A stretch of 45,884 nucleotides of DNA from Desulfurivibrio sp. (GTDB lineage Bacteria > Desulfobacterota > Desulfobulbia > Desulfobulbales > Desulfurivibrionaceae). This document shows, one piece after another, positions 8,694 to 15,570 of the stretch. The notes under the pieces were generated by a model that worked only from the letters and a program-made list of their open reading frames with translations, did not search any database and was not told the DNA's origin. The number at the start of each line of letters is the position of its first letter. Within the stretch, counting starts at the first letter, position 1. Made by a program: the position numbers and the translations under genes. The stretch spans positions 1 through 45,884 of the forward strand of contig VMSS01000230.1 of the NCBI GenBank assembly GCA_013791995.1. Direction: 5' to 3'.

Positions 8694-9884
8694 ATGCCAA
8701 AGCGGATAGCACCACTCACAGACACCCAGCTTCGCAGCATCAAGCCAGCCGCCAAGGATATCAAGTTGTTTGATGGCGGGGGGCTATTCCTGTTGGTCAC
8801 GACCGCTGGCGGGAAGCTCTGGCGGTTCAAGTATCGTTTTGGGGGTAGGGAAAAGCTGCTGACCTTTGGCGCATACCCCCAAATTTCTCTTGCCGATGCA
8901 CGACAGAAACGAGACAAGGCCCGCGAGCTGGTAGCGCAAGGCATTGACCCTGGCGCAGCGAAGAAAGAGCAGGAGGGGGTGGGGAACAACACCTTTGCGA
9001 AGTTAGCTGCGGAATGGATGGAATATAAAAAAGCGAGTCGATTTTCTGTGCGACATGCCGAGCGGGTATGGCGATCCCTGGAAAACGATATTTTTCCAAG
9101 CCTTGGTCATCTGCCGGTGGCAGAAATCAGCACCAAGCAAATTGCCGAGGTTATAAAGCAGATAGAGAGCCGAGGGGTTCGGGAGACTGCGGCGCGCGCC
9201 TTGCAAAAAATAACCGCCATCCTGCAATTTGCTGCCAAGGATGAAAGGGTATCCCATAATGCGGCCCGCGAACTGCGGGGAACGGTTGAAACGCGGAGAG
9301 TTGAACACATGCCCGCTATGACGCGGGAAGATTTGCCGGAGTTTCTGCGACGGCTTGAGGTCGCAAACGTCTATGCGGTTACACGGCTGGCCATAAAAAT
9401 GGTTCTCCTGACCCTCACCAGGACACAGGAAATCAGGGGGGCGCAGTGGGAGGAGTTTGACTTGGACGGGCGGCTGTGGACTATCCCGGCAAGTCGCATG
9501 AAAATGAAGATGGAACACCGGGTGCCGCTATCCGTGCAGGCACTGGAAGTCTTGGAGCAGTTACGGCCGTTTTCCGGCAGGGAGAAATTATGCTTTCCCG
9601 GCCACCATGACCCGTCAAGGATGATGAGCGAAAACGCCATGTTGTATGCCCTCTGGCGGATGGGCTACAGGGGAAAGGCCACGGTCCACGGTTTCAGGGC
9701 AACAGGCTCAACCATCCTGAACGAACGCGGCTTTAATCCGGATGCCATCGAGAGGCAACTGGCGCATGCGGAGCGCAACAAGATTCGCGCGGCCTACCAT
9801 CGTAGCGAGTACATGGAAGAACGCCGCAAGATGATGGATTGGTGGGCCAACTACCTTGACCAACTCAAGGAAGAGGGAAACTAG
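8694..9884 (+). CDS. int: P4-type tyrosine recombinase (island integrase)
   Basis: Site-specific recombinase of 396 residues that would insert and excise the island at tRNA-Phe. Start at ATG 8694 (MPKRIAPLTD) with GGGGAAAAG upstream; the open frame extends back to 8574 but that part overlaps repeat DNA. Domains: DUF4102-type arm-binding region (1-90; KLFDGGGLFLLV, KLLTFGAYPQISLADAR), core-binding region (about 100-190) and catalytic domain (about 205-385). Catalytic residues read as R243 (LTRTQEI), H332 and R335 (HGFRATG), H358 (LAH) and Y368 (RAAYHR). All are present, so the enzyme looks intact. Confidence 0.95.
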   Translation: MPKRIAPLTDTQLRSIKPAAKDIKLFDGGGLFLLVTTAGGKLWRFKYRFGGREKLLTFGAYPQISLADARQKRDKARELVAQGIDPGAAKKEQEGVGNNTFAKLAAEWMEYKKASRFSVRHAERVWRSLENDIFPSLGHLPVAEISTKQIAEVIKQIESRGVRETAARALQKITAILQFAAKDERVSHNAARELRGTVETRRVEHMPAMTREDLPEFLRRLEVANVYAVTRLAIKMVLLTLTRTQEIRGAQWEEFDLDGRLWTIPASRMKMKMEHRVPLSVQALEVLEQLRPFSGREKLCFPGHHDPSRMMSENAMLYALWRMGYRGKATVHGFRATGSTILNERGFNPDAIERQLAHAERNKIRAAYHRSEYMEERRKMMDWWANYLDQLKEEGN

Positions 9885-9913
9885 AGTCTCTTCCCTCTTC
9901 CTTTTGTCTTGAG

Positions 9914-10111
9914 TCATTGGGTTTTTCGTCTTGCTTCGAGCCACCGCCGAATATCGCCAACCCGCCAGCCTATAGCACGAGCACCGAGGGAAATCGAGCG
10001 TGGGAAAATCCCTTTTTCCATCATGTCGTAGATCGTGGTCCGCCTAAGGCCGACTAGCTGCATTACCTGCGGCAGGCGCAAGATACCCAATTCATCAAAA
10101 GTTGCTGTCAT
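9914..10111 (-). CDS. AlpA-like helix-turn-helix regulator
   Basis: 65 residues from ATG 10111, with a strong GGAGGGGTGAGGAA upstream; a longer frame to 10189 overlaps the neighbouring gene. The protein is a small winged-helix/MerR-like DNA binder: LRLPQVMQLVGLRRTTIYDMMEKGIFPRSI then a basic wing GWRVGDIRRWLEARR. P4-phage AlpA proteins of this kind activate the integrase gene or act as excision-directing factors. It lies 4 bases after the stop of the Rep-like gene on the same strand and converges on int, so control of integration/excision or of replication is plausible inference. Confidence 0.85.
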   Translation of the reverse strand: MTATFDELGILRLPQVMQLVGLRRTTIYDMMEKGIFPRSISLGARAIGWRVGDIRRWLEARRKTQ

Positions 10112-10115
10112 TTCC

Positions 10116-11555
10116 TCACCCCTCCACAACCAGATCAGACGGCAGGTTGCAGGGGAAATCCAATGCTTTCCGCTGCTGGTGTGCCGCAATCATTTTCGCC
10201 GAGACCTTGTGATACTTGGTCCGCTTGGCAAGAATGTCGATGTTCATTTCAAATTCGTTTTTGCCCTCGTGCTGGAGATAGCGGCCAAAGGAGTCTAGCG
10301 AGCTTTCCAAGGTAGTCTCGTAACCAAGAGGCGCATCCATTTCTTCATGTTCCGTGGCAATGAAGCTGTTGAGAAGGCCATAGGCTTGCGCGGCAAGTTG
10401 CTTCCTCTTGACTTGGAGCGATTGACAGCGGATCAAGGAACAAGCGCCCTGCACCCCGAAAAAACCTTTTTGAATGTAAGCCCAGAATGGCAAGACTTTC
10501 CGGGACAGGTGGTGCTTATGCGGGTTATTCTCAAACCTGAGCCAATCTTTCGAGAAGTAGGCCCACAGGTTATCCAGATGGCCGAACAAGTCAGCTATGG
10601 CGTTAATGCCGAGTTCTTTGATTACTTCCCTGCGAAATTGGACTTCAGCCCGGATGATCCGGCAACCGTCCGGCACTGAATCAACGCCCCATTTGCTATA
10701 CATCCAGTTTTTTTGGGATTTTTGCTTGATTTCAAGGGGCTTGTCATAAAGACGGGCAGCAATTTTGCCACTGCCAATGCCGATACCGGTCAGCACGCGA
10801 TGGCGAAAATAAATTGCAACACCAGATGCCTTGGTCACTTGGTATTTCAGCAGATTCATTGACCACTGCTTTTCGCTCATCAGGTAGTCAACACACAAAT
10901 CAACCCGGCTAGGCTTCACCGTCTTAATTTTTGCGCCGGACAAGTTGAGAAGGCGAAGCAAGCTGTCAACGGCGACTTCTGGACCAGAAGACCAGAGCGC
11001 CACGGAGTGGATTTGGGCCATGATACTAGGTCTGGTTTTCGGCTCAAGCCAGTTGCCGATAATCAGGGTATAGTCGTGTCCTTGCAGAATCCACTCATAG
11101 CCCTTGCCGCCATAGTGTTTTATTGCGAGGAGCAATCCATCACCGGACTCGCGGTCTCCCAAGAAGACGGCAGCCTCTTTTTCTTCCTGCTGGGCTATGG
11201 CCTTCTGGCCCTGGAGGTATTCGAAAAAGGATGTATCTTCCCAGGTGACATCAATTGCCAACACGAGAGAATCTACCCCTGAAGCCAGAACTGGAGAGGG
11301 TTTTCTGGGTAATGGTTCTACTTTTGAAGGGGGGCTGATAGTAGTCCGCCCCCCATTATCCATATCGGCATGGCCCGAGTGTGTTGCGGCCATTGCCTGC
11401 CCACTCCCCCGCTGGCGGGGGGAGGAGGGCAAGCAATGGCCGTCTATCTGTGAATGTGGGGTGATGGGAGTTGCTGCGTGTCCACCGTGGACAGGATGGT
11501 CCTCCGTGGATGGACGATTGACAGAAGACGTGCCAAAGCTGTAAGTTGAAGTCAT
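10116..11555 (-). CDS. Replication initiation protein, Rep_trans-like
   Basis: 479 residues, start ATG 11555 with AAGGAGGG upstream. The first 90 residues are low-complexity (rich in His, Pro, Ser) and probably not part of the core. From about residue 95 the protein resembles rolling-circle Rep_trans initiators: SRVDLCVDYL, a central region ending ARLYDKPLEIK, then RAEVQFRREVIKELG, the three conserved blocks used by plasmid and conjugative-element initiators. I cannot identify the nicking Tyr with certainty. Such proteins nick an origin and let an excised element replicate. It is cotranscribed with the AlpA-like gene and makes the island a likely mobilisable or satellite-type element. Confidence 0.75.
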   Translation of the reverse strand: MTSTYSFGTSSVNRPSTEDHPVHGGHAATPITPHSQIDGHCLPSSPRQRGSGQAMAATHSGHADMDNGGRTTISPPSKVEPLPRKPSPVLASGVDSLVLAIDVTWEDTSFFEYLQGQKAIAQQEEKEAAVFLGDRESGDGLLLAIKHYGGKGYEWILQGHDYTLIIGNWLEPKTRPSIMAQIHSVALWSSGPEVAVDSLLRLLNLSGAKIKTVKPSRVDLCVDYLMSEKQWSMNLLKYQVTKASGVAIYFRHRVLTGIGIGSGKIAARLYDKPLEIKQKSQKNWMYSKWGVDSVPDGCRIIRAEVQFRREVIKELGINAIADLFGHLDNLWAYFSKDWLRFENNPHKHHLSRKVLPFWAYIQKGFFGVQGACSLIRCQSLQVKRKQLAAQAYGLLNSFIATEHEEMDAPLGYETTLESSLDSFGRYLQHEGKNEFEMNIDILAKRTKYHKVSAKMIAAHQQRKALDFPCNLPSDLVVEG

Positions 11556-11641
11556 GCGTGTACCCTCCTTGGGGTGCTTGCTGGGGCCTGCTGGACGGTG
11601 ATTCTTTGGCGAGACGAACCGACCAGTGGGCTTTTTCTGTG

Positions 11642-11914
11642 CTATGTTGGAAAAGTTAACCCCTTTATCTCTGTTTTCTTCATCTTGTCCGCATGTTTTT
11701 TCAAATACTCCCCCAAATCACGAAATAACAGGGCAAGATGTAAAATACCAACCTTCTTTGTTGATTCCAGGTAATCAACTCCGGCCTCCACCATATTAAT
11801 AATAAGTTTTTGCCGGGGAACATCCCCAAACTCCGCGAGCTTGTCAATGCGTTCAAGCAGGCCCACAGGGCAATCAATGGAAATTTTTTTGGTCTCGACC
11901 TTCTTGGGTGTCAT
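11642..11914 (-). CDS. Ribbon-helix-helix DNA-binding protein
   Basis: 90 residues from ATG 11914, with GGGAGGAGAA upstream; the open frame continues to 12133 but no start there has a binding site. The N-terminus MTPKKVETKKISIDCPVGLLERID has the strand-helix pattern of CopG/Arc proteins, followed by LAEFGDVPRQKLIINMVEAGVDYL for the second helix. The C-terminal half is basic. Likely regulates the Rep/AlpA genes downstream on the same strand, or plasmid-style copy control; this is inferred from position. An ATT/TAA-rich stretch just upstream (11939-11956) could hold its promoter. Confidence 0.75.
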   Translation of the reverse strand: MTPKKVETKKISIDCPVGLLERIDKLAEFGDVPRQKLIINMVEAGVDYLESTKKVGILHLALLFRDLGEYLKKHADKMKKTEIKGLTFPT

Positions 11915-12320
11915 AGTGTTCTCCTCCCTGGAAAAGTAATATTTAATATTCTTATAGAGGGTAAATGATGGATGTGTCAAGCATGTTTTTGATGGGGCAG
12001 ATGGACTTGCCGAAATTTGAGCCTTTAACAAGCCCTTGCCAAAAGAGTACCTACACGCCAAGAAACAAGCCATTCGGCAGGCCGTATTTTTTGAATTTGC
12101 AACAAAGAGGCTGTATCTGATAGGGTATGACATTCACGTGAACCAAAACCCACAATGAACCATTTTCCGTATTTGCCTGAGATAAAACTGTGGTCACACA
12201 GGACACCAAAATAATTAACGCCAAAGAAACAGCAGGTTATCAAGTGGAACGAAAGGAATATGCAGAATTTATAGTCTCAATAGACAGAATCTGACCTCCC
12301 AATATACTCGGCTAAACAAT
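11915..12320. other. Intergenic region with decayed coding fragments upstream of the cassette array
   Basis: About 400 bases with no confident gene. Two short open stretches look like remnants: one near 12033-12155 (reads LPKEYLHAKKQAIRQAVFF...) and one at 12190-12294 that starts GTG and reads VVTQDTKIINAKETAGYQ..., both ending at stops without ribosome-binding sites. They may be the remains of genes lost when the array was trimmed. No integron integrase is recognisable in them. Confidence 0.4.
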
Positions 12321-12328
12321 GTTATCCT
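12305..12328 (+). other. attI-like cassette boundary
   Basis: The sequence CGGCTAAACAATGTTATCCT (12309-12328) ends in GTTATCCT, the exact reverse complement of AGGATAAC that opens the attC at 13281. In an integron cassette these two edges come from one circular attC, so 12321/12322 is the expected left edge of the first cassette. The bases before it (TAAACAATG) resemble the core end of attI1, from memory. Confidence 0.55.
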
Positions 12329-12363
12329 CAAGTACTCAAAGTTTCTAAAATAGCGAGGCTAAA

Positions 12364-12848
12364 ATGGACAAAGAATATTGGCAGGCAGTTGATCACAGGC
12401 TCGAAATTCAAGAAACATTTATTCTCACCGAGGATGAGCGGAAACAAATTTTTGATGATGAGCAACAAGCATTTGAATCTCACTTAGAAGTTTTTAAAGA
12501 AATAATTGAAGGATTCCAAAAGAATCTTTCTGATAGAGGTTTTTCTACTGAAATCCAATTAACCAAAAATGGATTTCAGTTCAAATAAATAAAGCCGGCT
12601 ACTATGGACCGGCTGGGTTCAGGACAGATTGTCATATTGATGGTCCTCTTATTTTATCTCAGCTTATTCCGCAAGGGAACTCAGATTCTTTTATTACCAT
12701 TAACGACCTTGACAAAAATTTGGAGGTTGGCAGAGGATTTGACCCGGAGAAGTTCAAACACTTTCTCGAAAAAAATTTAGACAACTTCTTAGACCCAGCT
12801 AATCTTGTAACAACAGAGGAACGCCGTGAGCAACTTAGAGCTTTATAA
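12364..12848 (+). pseudogene. Frameshifted hypothetical gene in the first cassette
   Basis: The reading frame from ATG 12364 gives 74 residues (MDKEYWQAVDHRL... to GFQFK) and stops at 12586. The frame one base back then stays open to TAA at 12846 and reads INKAGYYGPAGFRTDC... to ERREQLRAL, with protein-like composition and no start codon of its own. Adding one A to the AAA run at 12583-12585 joins the two as QFK-INKAG, giving about 160 residues. So one gene has lost a base, or the sequence has an error, or the frame shift is programmed. Family not recognised. The product would be acidic and soluble. Its stop overlaps the next gene's start by 23 bases. Confidence 0.65.
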
Positions 12849-13287
12849 ATCAATAAATGAAACTCTTAGCATTCTTTCCTGGCCTTTAGTCGTTCTTGTC
12901 GGCCTTTTAGTCTTCCGCAACGCCATAACTGAATTGATCTCACGTTTCAAAGATGTTGAAGGAAAAGTTGGGAATGTAACTTTTAAGGTAGGGCTGGAAA
13001 AAGTCATTAACGAAACAGTTAGTAAGGCTGTCGAACTTGAAAATGCAGGCAAATCAGAAGAAGCAAAGAAAATTGTTGCTGATGCTGGACAAGTTTTATC
13101 TGACCTTTATTATTTGACGCCATCAGATATTCAGGACCTAATTCACCTAAAAAATGGTGGGGAACCAAAAAGAAAATGGGGTGCTACTCATCTTGTTAGA
13201 GCTGGATTGGTCAATTTTGAAGGTGGCCAAATCACTGAACATGGGAAAAAACTAATAGAGAATTATCAAAGAATATCAAAAGGATAA
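12826..13287 (+). CDS. Small membrane-anchored protein of unknown function (cassette 1)
   Basis: 153 residues, start GTG 12826 with GAGGAA upstream, overlapping the previous frame and so probably coupled. One membrane helix at about 17-35 (ILSWPLVVLVGLLVFRNAI) is followed by a charged, helical segment (KFEVGLEKVINETVSKAVELENAGKSEEAKK-like) and a C-terminal part (YYLTPSDIQDLIHLKNGGEPK..., THLVRAGLVNFEGGQITEHGKKLIENY) that resembles a winged helix. The stop codon TAA forms part of the attC start (TAAC). AT-rich codon use unlike the flanking chromosome. Function not recognised. Confidence 0.75.
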   Translation: MSNLELYKSINETLSILSWPLVVLVGLLVFRNAITELISRFKDVEGKVGNVTFKVGLEKVINETVSKAVELENAGKSEEAKKIVADAGQVLSDLYYLTPSDIQDLIHLKNGGEPKRKWGATHLVRAGLVNFEGGQITEHGKKLIENYQRISKG

Positions 13288-13369
13288 CAATTTAGTACAG
13301 TGGACGCGAAGAGGTCGGGTGGCCTTGACGGGCAAGCACCGGGCGCGCCACTGACCAAGACGTTATATG
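13281..13369 (+). other. attC site 1 (integron cassette recombination site)
   Basis: R'' AGGATAAC (13281-13288) is followed by L'' CAGTGGaCGCG (13298-13308), a central stem (GGTG/CACC and CTTG/CAAG around 13319-13340), L' CGCGCCACTG (13344-13353) and the R' core GTTATATG (13362-13369). L'' has one extra base (A13304) relative to L', the extrahelical base typical of attC. R'' is fully complementary to the left edge of its own cassette (12321-12328). Confidence 0.78.
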
Positions 13370-13378
13370 TAAGGAAAA

Positions 13379-14143
13379 ATGTTGATAGACTTCATCCTTA
13401 ATCCAAAATTTTTAATACCTTTTCTTTCTACTGCCGGGGCATCCCTTACGATAATAGCTTTGCAATCAATCCGTAAAATCGACATCGAAAGAAAAAAGAA
13501 ACTATACGCTGTTTCCTACATGACCGATGTGTGTGTCCGCTTGCTACAAGCAAGTTTGATCATCAAAAACAACACTATCACTCCCCACATAACAGCAGCA
13601 AAGCAAATAATGGCTGGCGATAATGAATTATTAAAGAAAATGTTTTTGGCAGATGAGTTCGATGTATTAACGGATGAGCCAGTTAAATTTACTAACATAC
13701 CTGAAGAGTATAAGGTTTTAATCGGCTACGACAGCATTAAATTTTTACAATCATTTGAGATGGTGCTGTATCTTTATAGACTTGAAAAAATCAAGAATAG
13801 CTTCAATGAATTTGTAAAAGTGAATCTAAAAAGTGAGTTGGCATACCACCAAAAAAGTCCGGACGAACAAATTGAGATTCTCAGTAGATATTGGGACTAT
13901 CTTGACAAGTTATCTCATGAAGAAGACAGAGTAATAGCCTTTATTTTGTATATTTTTCTGCAACATGCACAAGAATATATTAACCGATTTGCATTCTTGC
14001 TTTATTCAAAGAAGGATATCAATCAATTGTTCAGTAAGGCACAGGAATTAAGCGAACAGTATGGAAGTATAATTCCAGATACTGATTTTTTTCAACAATC
14101 TGTGAGTGGTGGAATTCAAAAAATAATAAAGGACGACATATAA
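13379..14143 (+). CDS. Membrane-anchored protein of unknown function (cassette 2)
   Basis: 254 residues, start ATG 13379 with AAGGA five bases upstream and only ten bases from the attC core. One N-terminal membrane helix (about 9-30, FLIPFLSTAGASLTIIALQSI) precedes a basic stretch (RKIDIERKKK) and a long, mostly helical cytoplasmic part. Features include YRLEKIKNSFNEFV and a hydrophobic segment near residues 180-205 (VIAFILYIFLQHAQEYINRFAFLL). No known domain recognised. Codon use is AT-rich. The stop TAA is again the start of an attC, so the gene fills its cassette completely. A role in defence is conceivable from context only. Confidence 0.75.
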   Translation: MLIDFILNPKFLIPFLSTAGASLTIIALQSIRKIDIERKKKLYAVSYMTDVCVRLLQASLIIKNNTITPHITAAKQIMAGDNELLKKMFLADEFDVLTDEPVKFTNIPEEYKVLIGYDSIKFLQSFEMVLYLYRLEKIKNSFNEFVKVNLKSELAYHQKSPDEQIEILSRYWDYLDKLSHEEDRVIAFILYIFLQHAQEYINRFAFLLYSKKDINQLFSKAQELSEQYGSIIPDTDFFQQSVSGGIQKIIKDDI

Positions 14144-14230
14144 CCATTGCATTAACGCAAACGGAAAGAACGTTGGCGGCGCTGACGCGGCAAGCCCGGT
14201 GGCCCGCTGGTTATGTAAAACGTTAAATGG
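14137..14230 (+). other. attC site 2 (integron cassette recombination site)
   Basis: R'' CATATAAC (14137-14144) is exactly complementary to GTTATATG at 13362-13369, the left edge of the same cassette. L'' CATTAACGC (14150-14158, one extra T at 14152) pairs imperfectly with GCTGGTTATG (14206-14215); the R' core is GTTAAATGG (14222-14230). The middle shares TGACG.GGCAAGC.CCGG with attC site 1. Confidence 0.75.
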
Positions 14231-14240
14231 AGATTAATAA

Positions 14241-15158
14241 ATGACGTCTAAAGATCTCATCAGAATATTTATTGACAATACAGGCCTTGAAGAAGACCGT
14301 GAATTCGGTGACTTATTGAAATTGAGGATTTCAAACCTAAAGCTCGGGTTCCCTTTACTTGTTCAAACCTTTATCGATCTTGCACCAACCAATGATGAAG
14401 GCTCTGATCCAAATAACGAAGCCAACACTTTAAGAGCGATTAATGAAGCAAATGTTGTTATTCCGGTAATTTCTTCATTTTACTTGTCATATGTTACCCT
14501 AAGAATAGAGAAAGCCTATAATGCTATTATTGATTCTAGAAAGCGATATCTTTTCCCTGTATTATTAAGCGAATCTGAATGGAGTAATCATGATTGGGTA
14601 GTAAAAACCAAGGTTACTCCAGCAGATGCCACGCCATTTTCTTCTTATAGCAAGAGTAAAAAAGAAAAAATCATTAATGAGTTAATTAAAAGTATTAAAG
14701 ATACGATACTAAATATATTTTCAGTGGCAACACCTGATAAACCAGAAATTGCTGCTAAGTTACTGAGAAAAAATAATATAGTTTTTATTTCTCATGACCA
14801 TGACGATGCTGATTTTGCAGAACTTCTAAAATTAAAATTAGAAAAAGAAGGAATTGAAAGTTGGTTAGACACAGAGCGTCTAAAAATTGGCCAAGATTGG
14901 AGAGAAGAGATAGATCAAGGAATTGAGCATAGTGTCGCCATAATCGCAATTATGACTCCTGAGGCGAGAAAATCAGAATATGTAACTTATGAATGGGCAT
15001 TTGCATGGGGGAAAGGCAAGAAGATATTTCCTTTAATGCTTAAACAGACCCCATTACACCCGAGATTGGAATCTTTGCAATATTTGAATTTTACCAACAA
15101 CCCTACAAGACCATGGGCTGATCTTATTGACTCAATAAAAAGAGTTATTAAGAAATAA
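14241..15158 (+). CDS. Tandem TIR-domain protein, candidate antiphage effector (cassette 3)
   Basis: 305 residues, soluble. The C-terminal half (about 179-300) is a TIR domain: NIVFISHDHDDADFAELL, then GIESWLDTERLKIGQDWREEI, then SVAIIAIMTPEARKSEYVTYEWAFAWG, with E251 in the position of the catalytic Glu of NAD-cleaving TIRs. The N-terminal half (about 5-155) looks like a second TIR-like fold: IRIFIDNTG, VVIPVISSFYLSYVTLRIEKAYN and FPVLLSESEW, where Arg88 sits in the place of the Glu, so it is probably non-catalytic. TIR enzymes in bacteria commonly serve in antiphage defence by NAD depletion or signalling. Start ATG 14241, GGAG upstream. AT-rich, last gene of the cassette array. Confidence 0.85.
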   Translation: MTSKDLIRIFIDNTGLEEDREFGDLLKLRISNLKLGFPLLVQTFIDLAPTNDEGSDPNNEANTLRAINEANVVIPVISSFYLSYVTLRIEKAYNAIIDSRKRYLFPVLLSESEWSNHDWVVKTKVTPADATPFSSYSKSKKEKIINELIKSIKDTILNIFSVATPDKPEIAAKLLRKNNIVFISHDHDDADFAELLKLKLEKEGIESWLDTERLKIGQDWREEIDQGIEHSVAIIAIMTPEARKSEYVTYEWAFAWGKGKKIFPLMLKQTPLHPRLESLQYLNFTNNPTRPWADLIDSIKRVIKK

Positions 15159-15161
15159 ATC

Positions 15162-15195
15162 CATTTAACAACTGTTTGGTGAGGGGTTGTGTGAG
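15162..15195 (+). other. Truncated attC site 3
   Basis: CCATTTAAC (15162-15170), just after the TIR gene, is the exact complement of GTTAAATGG at 14222-14230, the left edge of this cassette. The site goes on as AACTGTTTGGTGAGGGG but no matching L' or R' (GTTRRRY) follows, so the right half is missing. Confidence 0.7.
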
Positions 15196-15440
15196 AAAAA
15201 AAACTAAAACAAATGCAAAATTAAGAGAATTTGTTTGTTTTATAAGAATATTTTTCCGATCATTCCAAGCTGTTGCACAATGATGAGGTTTTGTGAAGCT
15301 CAATGGAAAATGACTACGAATCCGAAGGCCGCTTCATTCGATTGGATGGGGCTATTTTTTGGGGGTAGATTTGGGGGTACCACAAAAAAACAATTTGTAA
15401 TAAAAATATTTATATCAGCTTGTTACGACTACAACTCGTG
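15171..15440. other. Right end of the island, non-coding
   Basis: About 270 AT-rich bases between the truncated attC and attR. They contain AATCCGAAGGC (15319-15329), also present at the left end (8605-8615), and a pair of TTTGGGGGTA repeats. No gene seen. Confidence 0.55.
15358..15379. repeat. TTTGGGGGTA pair, right end (candidate integrase arm sites)
   Basis: TTTGGGGGTA at 15358-15367 and 15370-15379 repeats the 12-base spacing of the left pair at 8616 and 8628, in the same orientation. Confidence 0.7.
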
Positions 15441-15458
15441 TCCTGGTCCCGCACCAGT
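15441..15458. other. attR of the tRNA-Phe island
   Basis: TCCTGGTCCCGCACCAGT equals the attL sequence at 8489-8507 less one G. This displaced tRNA 3' end is no longer needed for the tRNA, so drift is expected. It fixes the island as about 6.95 kb. Confidence 0.75.
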
Positions 15459-15464
15459 AAAATC

Positions 15465-15500
15465 AAAGGGTTTAGTCGTTTTCGACTAAACCCTTTTTTT
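15465..15500 (+). terminator. Intrinsic terminator next to attR (probably the original tRNA-Phe terminator)
   Basis: AAAGGGTTTAGTCG (15465-15478), loop TTTT, CGACTAAACCCTTT (15483-15496), and a T run. It stands seven bases past attR, as expected if the island split tRNA-Phe from its own terminator. Confidence 0.85.
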
Positions 15501-15570
15501 ATTTTCCATCTCTGGAACATCCCGTGCCGGAAAAGAAATCCTGACCCTAGAAAGGCGTATCCTCAGCCGA

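Noticed and set aside
12213-12328. A fourth attC upstream of the first cassette
   Set aside because: ATTAAC at about 12213 could be an R'' box, but no matching left edge or L-box pairing is visible; attI-like reading preferred.
15235-15489. 84-residue frame at the island's right end
   Set aside because: It runs through repeats, attR and a terminator; it cannot be a real gene.
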